Position numbers and translations under genes: made by a program
Shown here: positions 54,391-62,809 of the stretch, in pieces
Layout of the letters: each line of letters opens with the position of its first letter
Position numbering within the stretch: the stretch's first letter is position 1
NCBI GenBank assembly: GCA_963738665.1
Contig: CAVTXL010000003.1
Span: forward strand, 992,001-1,056,000
Direction of reading: 5' to 3'
Length of the DNA stretch: 64,000 bases
Source of the DNA: JABDGM01 sp963738665
GTDB taxonomy: Bacteria > Planctomycetota > Planctomycetia > Pirellulales > Lacipirellulaceae
The notes under the pieces: generated by a model
Seen by the model: the letters and a program-made list of their open reading frames with translations, nothing else
Database searches by the model: none
Told to the model about the DNA's origin: nothing

Positions 54391-54410
54391 CGCCGCAGTA
54401 TAGCGGATGG
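54317..54410. repeat. 94-bp direct repeat, right copy
   Basis: Same orientation as 52497-52590. The two copies bound 1.73 kb that contains only the two toxin-antitoxin modules, the DUF2442 gene and short spacers. Confidence 0.88.
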
Positions 54411-54503
54411 AGCGCGTTTGTCACGAGTCAGCGTCTAGCGAGGGCGTAACTGGCGCGAGAGAATGCAACGTACCTTGCTCGCAATGCGCGCGGAACGCAT
54501 CTC

Positions 54504-54572
54504 GGGAGGGCGAGGCTCCTGCCGAGCCTTGGGCCGGAATCACGGGCGGCTCGGCGGGAGCGCCGCCCTCCC
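54504..54572. repeat. GEAPAEP-type palindromic repeat
   Basis: GGGAGGGCGAGGCTCCTGCC with GAGCC forms the left arm; GGCTCGGCGGGAGCGCCGCC with CTCCC the right arm. In one frame it reads SREGEAPAEP...GGSAGAPPSR, a recurrent nonsense-translated repeat in planctomycete and other genomes (recollection). It lies between the islet and the BlaR1-like gene. Confidence 0.65.
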
Positions 54573-54654
54573 GGTTCCCGGATAGCGTCAGATCGTTTAC
54601 AATGCTCACCCGCCGCCGCGGCCGACACGCCCGCCACGGCCCGGGTAACTAAAA

Positions 54655-57600
54655 TCAATCGGTACGGCGCCACTTCGCCACGTCTCCAGCCGCCGCGATT
54701 GGATTTCCTGCGCGATTGACGACCTCTTCTGGCCCCCCCTTGGCGATCGTATCGCGCAGGAATTCGTCGACCGCCGTCGTCGAGCCCGTGATCGCATCAA
54801 CTGCCACGACCGCATTCGCCGCCGTGGCATCGTCCGGAGCGACGGTGTACGCCAGCAGCGTGGGCACCGCCGGCGATGCCTTCGGGCCGAGCGCTCTTAG
54901 AATGGCGAATATGCGCGCGCGAGCACTTGAGTCGTTCGTGGAATCGCGCAACGCATCCAGCAGGCGAGGATCATACATCGCTTCGTCGGGCAACGAGCCG
55001 ACCCTGCCTATGCGCAATCCACCATCGCCGAAGCGCGCGCCTCGGCGACCCGAACTATCTCGAAGTGGATACAGCTCCTCGATTGCCACTTGAACCACAT
55101 TCGGGTCCGGATCGGCCAGCGCTTCCGACAATCGCCCCGCGATCTTCGCCTTATCAATGCCCTGGCCCTGCGAATAGAACCGACTCAGCATCAACACAAT
55201 CGATGAGCGCATCGACTCCAACGCCTTATCGTTGCTCAGCTCCAAAAGCTGCGGCACCAGCGCCTCGTTGCCTCGAATCGGCACTCTGGAGTCGAACGAG
55301 TTAAACACGCGCTCCGCGAAAGTAGTCGAGCGCGCATTGCCCGAGCGTACTTCGCGGACCAAAAGCGGCAGCCAGTCTTGCCAAGGAATCGACGGGCTGC
55401 CGTCGCTCTTCCCCGCGAACGCCCCAACCGCTTCGCGCTTCAACAGTTCCACGGGCGTCGGATCGGTGCCGCCGACGCCGCCCCAATCGTACAGCTTCAC
55501 CACTTCCAGAATCGTCTCCGCCGCCTCCTTGCCATACCCATTCGCCCCGAACGCCGCCAGCGCCCGCACCCCCTCCAGCCGCTTCTCTGCGCTGAGCTCC
55601 GTCTTCCACGCCTGTCGCCACTCGTCGAACCGCTTGCCTTCATACCGCATCGCCTCGCGTTGTGTGGTCCTAATGGTATCAGGGCTTCGCAAGTCACTCG
55701 TATTTTTCTCCGCCGATTGTGCGACCGGAGCATAGCTCGCCGCGACTTCTTGCGGCTGCATTCCGTCGGCGAACAGAGGCACTTGCATTGGCCCAACACA
55801 AACTTGTCCATCCTCGGTACGGCGTTCCAAATTGACGTTTGGCCCATCAGTCGCATCATAGAACTGCAACAATCTTTGCAATACCGTCTCCAGCTCTGAT
55901 ATTTTCCTGGTTTGAAATTGATCGACAAATGGCACCACTTGGCCAACCTCAAATGCCCGCCAGGAGGCTGGGCTGCCTGGCTCGATTGCCGTAACGCGAA
56001 CTGCAAAGGGACCTGCACCTTCCTTCGAGGCAGCCGGACCGAATGTCACGCCGAGAGACTGCCACACCAGTCGCGGTTCATCGGCTTCCGTTTTGCGAAT
56101 AATTGGAGACTTAAGCCTGTCGTGCACTGCCGCAGGCTGGTACCACTTTGCTGCCGCGGCCAGGTTCGCTTTGAGTTGTTCGTGCTTGAAACGTGGCGCC
56201 TGTAACAAGAGACGCGATACGTCTGGTTTCTCCGGTGAGTACTTCCAGACGCCGCGGCCGCCACTCCATCCCAGCCAGGCCTTAACGTCGTTCATTGTGT
56301 CGATTGGGATATCTTCGTACACGGCAAGGATTGGCTCCCAGGCCTGGCTATCGGTCAAGGCAGGCTGCGCCTGTGCCAACACATTCGAATGCTCACTCTG
56401 GTCTCCGGTTGAAGCGGCCGTTTCTTGAGTGGCTGGCCGGCGGGCGACCAACTTATTCGGTTCAATATGAATCTCCGTGTAACCGCGCGCCTTCGCCGCA
56501 TCGATCGCCCGCGCCACTTCGCTCATCGGCGTCTCGGGCGTCAATACTTGCACGATCTCGTCCGCTTGCTCCGCCGGCTCCGCAGCCGTTTTCTCCGGCT
56601 GAGCTGAACTTACCGCAGGCTGCGTTGCAGCCGCGCTGCCCGAACTCTTTCCCGCATTCTGCAGAGCAGGCTCCGCCGACCGGCCGAGGACCGGCAAATA
56701 AAGCGCCGTAACAGGCACCACCACCAGCAACACAACCGTGGCCACCAAGAGCGATTTCCCCGAAACGAGCATCGGATCGTCCTCCAATTTGAGTATCTGT
56801 CGAATCCGCGACCGCAGCGGGCCGGTGGCCATGGCGCTCGCCGCCGGCGGGAACAGGCTGCTTCGCGGCATCCGCGCGGCCAGGGCGATCAGCATCTCGG
56901 CATAGGCCCGCGGCTGGTGCGTTTGGCCGATCACGACCGCGTCGCAGCAGGCCTCGCGTTCACGGCGAACCCAGGTGCTCACCAGCCACACGGCCGGGTG
57001 AAAGAAGAGCAGCGACTCGACCACCCGTTGCAACACATTGACCAGGTTGTCCCACCGCCGCACGTGGGCCAGCTCGTGCAAAATCACCATCTCGATATCG
57101 GCCGGCGACCAGCCCAACAGCGCCGCCGGCGGCAGCAGAATCATCGGCCGCAGGATGCCGATGAGCACGGGAGCGGCAATCCGCTCGCACACGGCCACTG
57201 CCACCCGCCGGCCGATTCCCAGCCGGCGGGCCAGCCGCGCAGGCCTCGGCAATCGGGCTGTTTTCAATCAAGCGACTCGCGCTGCGCATCCGCCGCGTGC
57301 CGACGAGCCCAGTCGCCAACAGCAAGAACGTGATTGGCGTGCCAACAATCCACAGCCACGGCAAATAAGTTACGCTCGCTTGAACGAGCGCCGCTAACTG
57401 CGTGCCACTGGTTAGAGCGCCGCGGTCCGCGCCGCCTGTGCCGCTGTTCCGGAGGCCACTGGCGCTGTCCGTGCTCTTCTCAGCCATCATTGCCGCTTCA
57501 TCGACCAACTCGCCGCGGCCTACGAGTGCGTCCGCATTAGCTGAATCCAACGCGCCCGCTGCTGCCGGCTCAGGTTGCCCGCGCCCAGCAAGCTCGATGA

Positions 57601-57975
57601 TCTCGCCGTCAACACTTTCGCGCCCACCAGCAACATCGCCATGCAACGCATCCTGCAATCCCTGCTTGCTGCCCGCTGCCTGCTCGCTTCTTCCTGCAAC
57701 ATTCACACCCGGCACCCAAAGTCAGGCGAGGCAACTTGCGTCGCAGGACCAGTGCTCACCAGCCACGTCGCGATCCCGACGGGCAGCGCGGTGAGTATTC
57801 CGAGTGAAACTAGTGCCGCCACGTAACGTACATTCGGCCTAGCCCGCCGCATCGCAAACCGCCACGCGGCGGCCAGCCCGCCCACCAGCGTGCCCAGCCA
57901 CAAAAAATGCACCATCGTCCAGCCGGCCACATTCCACCACCAGCCGGCGTCCGCAAGGTTTATTTCGGCCAACAT
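54655..57975 (-). CDS. BlaR1-like M56 membrane metalloprotease with PDZ-like and HEAT-like C-terminal regions (two frameshifts)
   Basis: About 1100 residues in three frame segments, breaking near 57710 and 57245. Start MLAEINLADAGWWWNVAGWT with membrane helices VHFLWLGTLVGGLAAAWRFA and YVAALVSLGILTALPVGIAT, then a third near WLWIVGTPITFLLLATGLVG. The M56 domain has the zinc motif VILHELAHVRRWDNL and EREACCDAVVIGQTHQPRAY, followed by a fourth helix LLVATVVLLVVVPVTALYLP. The extracytoplasmic part has a PDZ-like stretch (VRVTAIEPGSPASWRAFEVG) and HEAT-like repeats (VRALAAFGANGYGKEAAETI; LSEALADPDPNVVQVAIEEL). There is no penicillin-binding sensor domain, so it senses something other than beta-lactam. 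The BlaI-type repressor is 125 bases upstream. Confidence 0.82.
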
Positions 57976-58100
57976 ATCCGCGCCTCGCTGTGTTTAACTC
58001 CGTGGAGCAGTAGGGTGGTTCGAGGGGCGAGGCCTACCATTTGCTCTCATACTTTCAGTGTTTGGTGGGTCTCGCAGACTCGACGCACCCGACATCTACA

Positions 58101-58520
58101 TCAATGCTCGTGTCTCTTCGTCTTGGCGCCTTTGCGTGAGGACTTCTCGCTCTCGTCAATAAGTTTGCGCAGTTCGGTCAACTCGGCGGCCGAAAGTTCG
58201 CCACCTTCCACCAGGTGCGCCGCCAGCCGCTCGGCCGAGCCGTCAAAAATTCGATCCACCAGCTTGCCCACCATTGACCGCGCCGTCGCCTCGCGAGAAA
58301 CGGCGGCCGACCACTCGACCCCGCGGCCGGCGCGTTTTCGCCGCACCAATCGCTTGCCCGCCATCACGCCGAGCATCGTGGCCACGGTGGTGGTGGCAAC
58401 GTCCCGCTCCTGGCGCAGGGCCTCGCACAGCGCGCTGAGGGAGACCGGCCCCAGCTCCCACAGCACGCGCAGAATCTCCAACTCACCATCGGTAGGATGC
58501 GTACTCGCCGGCCTGGCCAT
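58101..58520 (-). CDS. BlaI/MecI-family transcriptional repressor
   Basis: 139 residues from ATG 58520: MARPASTHPTDGELEILRVL, WELGPVSLSALCEALRQERD, VATTTVATMLGVMAGKRLVR, RKRAGRGVEWSAAVSREATA. The winged helix 'PTDxELEILRVLWExGPxSxxxxxxxL...TTVxTxLxxMxxKxLVxR' is BlaI/MecI; the C-terminal dimerisation part is where BlaR1 proteases cleave. The long in-frame upstream extension to 58706 is not family-like and crosses a promoter dyad. It probably controls itself and the M56 protease gene. Confidence 0.88.
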   Translation of the reverse strand: MARPASTHPTDGELEILRVLWELGPVSLSALCEALRQERDVATTTVATMLGVMAGKRLVRRKRAGRGVEWSAAVSREATARSMVGKLVDRIFDGSAERLAAHLVEGGELSAAELTELRKLIDESEKSSRKGAKTKRHEH

Positions 58521-58605
58521 GCATCTGTCTCCCACAAAGCCGCGACCGCTCTCCACGCATGTATCAGCGGCGGGCATTAAAAACCGGTCGAACGGCCTCA
58601 ATGTC

Positions 58606-58629
58606 TCGTATTCTAACGAATTAGAACGA
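58606..58629. promoter_or_regulatory. Candidate BlaI-type operator
   Basis: TTCTAA (58611-58616), CGAA, TTAGAA (58621-58626), a perfect dyad extended by TCGTA on the left and CGA on the right. It is about 90 bases upstream of the repressor start and about 120 upstream of the divergent Sde182-like gene. BlaI/MecI proteins bind short AT-rich dyads before their own gene. Confidence 0.5.
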
Positions 58630-58748
58630 AGTGTCAAGAGGGCGGCCGCGGGCCGCGCGATAATTCTGTCTTTTGGTCCGATTTGATAGAATCGCCGGTC
58701 AACCACGTCGCTGTTTCCACTTGCGCCCCCCTTACCCCAGAGAACCGC

Positions 58749-60167
58749 ATGTTCCGGCGAACCATTTCAGTTTTTCTTGCACTGCTATGTTCGGCGGGGT
58801 GGGCCGCGTCGGCTGCTGGCGAACTCAAGCCGCGGATCATCGTGCTAACCGACATCTCTCCGCCAAACGTGGAGCCAGACGACATGGAATCCACAATTCG
58901 GCTGCTCGCGCACGCCGACCTGTTCGAGATCGAAGGCCTGAGCGCCACCACGGGTTGGAGCAATAGCGGCGGGAAGGAACGACCGGACCTGATACTTGAC
59001 GTGATCGCCGCCTACGAACAGGACCTGCCCAACCTGCGGAAACGCTCGCAGCAAGAGGGGCACCCGGCGGACGAATCGCAGCAAGCGATCGGTTACTGGC
59101 CGAGTGCGGACTACTTGCGGTCGCGGACCGTAGTGGGCAGCCGAAAGATGGGCTTCCGCTTCGTCGGCGCGGAAAATAATTCACCGGGCAGCGAACTGAT
59201 CATCAAAACTGCGGACGAATCAGATGAGCGACCGGTCTGGGTGCTGGTGTGGGGCGGCGGCAACACGCTTGCGCAGGCCATTTGGCGCGTGCAGCAAGAT
59301 CGGACGCCGGAACAAATCCGCACGTTTTTGCACAAGCTGCGCGTGTACACGATTACCGATCAGGATAAATCGCAGCGCGGCGGCGCCTTTGCCGACAGTG
59401 CCCACTATTGGATGCGCAAGGAGTTTTCCCAGGACCTCGTGTTCCTGTGGGACGAATCGGCCTGGAATTTTCAGAACGGAACCGGGCGAGCCAATTGGGA
59501 AAAGTACGCAGCGCAAATTCAAAATCACGGCCGTCTTGGTGCGATGTACCCAAAATACAAGTATGGCGTGGAAGGCGACACGCCGTCGTTCTTGTATCTG
59601 CTGCCGAATGGACTCGACGATCCGGAGAATCCCAGCTTCGGCGGCTGGGGCGGCACGTTCGTCCGCGGGACAACCCGCGATGGGGAAACCCAATCATTTA
59701 CCAACCATTCCGGGTCGCCGGCCAGTTCCATTTCCAGAAAATACGAGTCTCGCTTCTACCCGGCGATCTACAACAATTTTGTCGCCCGTATGGCCTGGGC
59801 CCAGGACGGCGCTGGCAATCGCAACCCAGTCGCCGCCGTGAACGGAGACAATCGCCTGACCGTGATCAAACTGATGCCGGAAGTCGGCACGACCGTGTCC
59901 CTCGACGCGTCGGCATCGAGTGATCCCGATGGCGACAGGTTGACGTATTCATGGTGGCAACTAACCGACGCCGGCTCATATTCGACCGAAGTAACGATCG
60001 AGGGAAGCGATTCTGCTCGGGCAACGGTCGCCGTTCCAGCCGACAGCGCCGGAAAGACGTTTCACGTCATCTGCGAAGTGACCGACAGCGGCGCCCCCAG
60101 CCTCACCGCTTATCGCCGCATCGTCTTTGAACCGACACTCGGGGCCGAATCGGGCGGTGGGCGCTAG
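58749..60167 (+). CDS. Secreted Sde182-like (DUF1593, nucleoside-hydrolase-like) protein
   Basis: 472 residues from ATG 58749 with signal peptide MFRRTISVFLALLCSAGWAA ending SAAGE. The catalytic-like domain resembles inosine-uridine nucleoside hydrolases: IIVLTDISPPNVEPDDMEST, EGLSATTGWSNSGGKERPDL, WVLVWGGGNTLAQAIWRVQQ, FLWDESAWNFQNGTGRANWE. A C-terminal Ig-like domain follows (SLDASASSDPDGDRLTYSWW). This is the DUF1593/Sde182 family, found near polysaccharide-degradation genes and of unproven activity; the C-terminal domain may bind cellulose or another glycan. An upstream in-frame ATG (58683) would put the signal peptide internally, so 58749 is preferred. Confidence 0.82.
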   Translation: MFRRTISVFLALLCSAGWAASAAGELKPRIIVLTDISPPNVEPDDMESTIRLLAHADLFEIEGLSATTGWSNSGGKERPDLILDVIAAYEQDLPNLRKRSQQEGHPADESQQAIGYWPSADYLRSRTVVGSRKMGFRFVGAENNSPGSELIIKTADESDERPVWVLVWGGGNTLAQAIWRVQQDRTPEQIRTFLHKLRVYTITDQDKSQRGGAFADSAHYWMRKEFSQDLVFLWDESAWNFQNGTGRANWEKYAAQIQNHGRLGAMYPKYKYGVEGDTPSFLYLLPNGLDDPENPSFGGWGGTFVRGTTRDGETQSFTNHSGSPASSISRKYESRFYPAIYNNFVARMAWAQDGAGNRNPVAAVNGDNRLTVIKLMPEVGTTVSLDASASSDPDGDRLTYSWWQLTDAGSYSTEVTIEGSDSARATVAVPADSAGKTFHVICEVTDSGAPSLTAYRRIVFEPTLGAESGGGR

Positions 60168-60456
60168 ATGTCGAAATTCGCTCCAGCATCCCTCGTTGAT
60201 CCGCGGTGCACCAGAACTCGTGTGGAAGGCGTCTCAAACGCTGATTCGACGTTGGCAAACACCGGCGCGGACTGGTTGGCGGCGCCTCATTCGCGGCCGG
60301 AGACCACTCACAAGGATTTCCGTGCTAGGCCTGCGTCTATTTTCATGGCAAAGTCGCGATTCGCTACGTATCATGGGAGAGTGGACGGCGGGCTTGCAAA
60401 TGCGGTTCGATTGATTGTCCGTTGTCATTTCACATGCTGATTAGAAAGGGGTTGAT

Positions 60457-60951
60457 GTGAGTGAGGGACACGAACTGGGCATGCGGCTACGCAAGGCTTA
60501 TTTGTTATTCCATCGTCGCGCAAATTGGTTGCTGTTAAAGAACGGAGTTACGGCGGACCAATTTGTTGTTCTGACCGTATTGGCCGACGAACCCGGCCTG
60601 ACGCAGGTTGCGATCGCGGAGCGGACCGCCTCGGACGCGAATTCGATAACGGTCCTGCTCAGACTTTTGGAGCGGCGCGGGCTGATAAGGCGCCAGGCCC
60701 ACGCCAGCGACGGCCGAGCGCGGTGCGTGTTCTTGACGGCCGACGGAAAGCGAATCCAGCGTCGCGCCGCCGATGCGGCCGAGCCGAACCTTGCCGCTCT
60801 GTGGGATTGCCTGGCTGCCGCTGATCGCCGGCGCGTCGAGCAATTCCTCGAGCGTGTCCACAGCGTCTTTTCGTTGCCCCAGCCCGGGGGAAACGGCCAG
60901 CCGGCCAAACGCCCGTCCAGGAAAAAGCCGGCCCAGGCAACGCGGGGCTAG
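60457..60951 (+). CDS. MarR-family transcriptional regulator
   Basis: 164 residues; GTG start at 60457 after AGAAAGGGG. The winged-helix core reads KNGVTADQFVVLTVLADEPG, LTQVAIAERTASDANSITVL, LRLLERRGLIRRQAHASDGR, ARCVFLTADGKRIQ. MarR proteins repress nearby genes and release DNA on binding an aromatic or acyl-CoA effector. It precedes a tannase-family esterase and an acyl-CoA ligase in the same direction, so regulation by a hydroxycinnamoyl-CoA is a reasonable inference (as in CouR/FerR-type regulators). The Lys/Arg-rich tail RPSRKKPAQATRG is variable. Confidence 0.87.
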   Translation: MSEGHELGMRLRKAYLLFHRRANWLLLKNGVTADQFVVLTVLADEPGLTQVAIAERTASDANSITVLLRLLERRGLIRRQAHASDGRARCVFLTADGKRIQRRAADAAEPNLAALWDCLAAADRRRVEQFLERVHSVFSLPQPGGNGQPAKRPSRKKPAQATRG

Positions 60952-60972
60952 CCGGCGATTCCTCGCCAATAA

Positions 60973-61015
60973 TTGACAGCGGCAAAAAAGCCGGTGTATG
61001 TTGTACGTATACGTA
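60973..61015 (+). promoter_or_regulatory. Promoter with overlapping palindromic operator before the esterase gene
   Basis: TTGACA (60973-60978), an 18-base spacer, TATGTT (60997-61002), and directly after it the perfect 12-bp palindrome TACGTATACGTA (61004-61015), which would cover the transcription start. This is where a MarR repressor would be expected to bind. It lies 22 bases after the marR stop and about 170 bases before the esterase start. Confidence 0.6.
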
Positions 61016-61185
61016 TGACCTCGCGGCGGTTTTGCCGGGCGGAGGGCCCGGTGCGCTATTTCCTATTGGCGTCGCAGTCGGTGGGCTCGCCGCGGAGGCA
61101 GCCGCTTCGCAGCGCACTGGCGGACGGGTGCCGCCTGCGATAGAGCACCTGGACAGAACGGTCTCAAATTCGACTTGAGGTTGCC

Positions 61186-62809
61186 ATGAAACGAATCCTC
61201 TCGGCATTGGCGGTCCTGTTGCTTCTTGCAGCCGCCGACTTCACGACTTTGAGGGCCCAACAGCCGGCGCGGCGCCGACGACGCTGGCGGAGCTGAAAAT
61301 TCTGCGAACACCGCCCCCCGGGGGGGTGGCCGCGGGCCCGGCGGCCTGGGCCGCCGCGGCCGTGGCTTTGGGCGCGGGCCCGTGGCGGTCGAGCCTGGGC
61401 CGAAGCCCGTCTACGAAGACACCACGCCCGTCCGCTCCGCAGAGAGCCTTAAGGGAGTCGAGATTCCGAACACGACGATCGAAACGGTCGTCGAGAACGA
61501 CGACGGTTCGGTCCGCGTGACCGCGGTGGTGTCCCATCCGCCAACGGGAGATCACGTGCGCGTTTTCATTGGGCTGCCGAACAAAGGTTGGAATGGCCGG
61601 TTCCAAGGCACGGGCGGGGGCGGCTTTTCGGGCGGAAGCGCCTTCGGCATCGAGGGGCCGCTTCGGCAGGGTTACGCGGCAGGCGCGACCGACACCGGCC
61701 ACGAAGGCGGCAGTGGCAGCTTTGGTCTGGATGCAAACGGGCGTTTGAATTGGCAAACCATCATCGACAATGCCTATGTGGGAATCCACGAAATGACCGC
61801 CGTGGGAAAGGCCCTGGCGACCGCGTATTACGGCAAGCCGCCAAAATACTCGTACTTCGTCGGCGCTTCGACTGGCGGACGGCAGGGATTGTCGGAAGCG
61901 CAGCGCTATCCGGACGATTACGACGGCATTGCCTCCGGCTGCCCGGCGATCAACTGGCCGAAGTTGCAGATGTCGTCGCTGTGGTCGCAGGTTGTCATGA
62001 GGGAGGCCAACCATCGGGTCCCGGCTGAGAAGCTGCGGGCCGTTACGCAGGCCTTCATCGCGGCCTGCGACGACATGGACGGCGTCAAAGATGGCGTCGT
62101 GGAGGAACCAGCGAGGTGCCCGTTCGACCTCAAGAAGCTGGTGGGCACCGAACTGGGCAGCAGCACGTTTACCGACGCCGACGCCGACGTGATTCGCAAG
62201 TTGTGGGAAGGACCGCGGACCCAGGACGGACAGTTTCTGTGGTACGGTCTGAGCAAAGGCGCGGACCTCACGGCAATGGGCGTTCGGCCGTTTGGCATCA
62301 GTATCGACTGGGTGCGGTACTTTTTGACGCAAGATCCCAAGTGGGACGCGTCCCAGCTCACGCAGCAGGAATTTGAACGACTGTTTCAACAATCGGTGGA
62401 GCAGTTTAATGCCGCGATCGGGACGGACAATCCCGATCTTTCCAGATTTCGCGACCGCGGCGGCAAGATCATCATGATGCACGGGCAGGCGGACCAGCTC
62501 ATCATGACCGAAGCCACCGTGGATTATTACAAGCGCGTCATGCAACAAATGGGCGGGCGGGACAAAACGATGGAGTTCGCGCGGCTGTTCTTGATCCCCG
62601 GCGCCGGGCATGGCAACGGCGGCGTCGGCAGCGGCGCGACCGAGGCGGTCATTCGCTGGGTTGAAGAGGGCGTAGCCCCGGAGAAGCTGATCAATCGCGG
62701 GCAAAACGGCCGCACCCGGCCGCTGTTCCCGTATCCGGAACTTGCGAAATACAAAGGCGAAGGTAGCACCGATGACGCGGCCAATTTTGAGAGCTACCTC
62801 CCCAATTGA
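61186..62809 (+). CDS. Tannase/feruloyl esterase-family secreted hydrolase (one frameshift)
   Basis: About 540 residues. ATG 61186 gives the signal peptide MKRILSALAVLLLLAAADFT then TLRAQQP; a one-base shift near 61270 leads into a Gly/Arg-rich linker (GGGRGPGGLGRRGRGFGRGP) and the catalytic domain. Family motifs: VFIGLPNKGWNGRFQGTGGG, AAGATDTGHEGGSGSF, the nucleophile in YFVGASTGGRQGLSEAQRYP, DGIASGCPAINW, and the acid/His end MMHGQADQLIM and LIPGAGHGNGG. Tannase-family enzymes hydrolyse ester bonds of galloyl or feruloyl groups, releasing hydroxycinnamates from xylan. Its stop is 38 bases inside the following ligase gene. The first-frame product would stop after about 37 residues. Confidence 0.85.
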
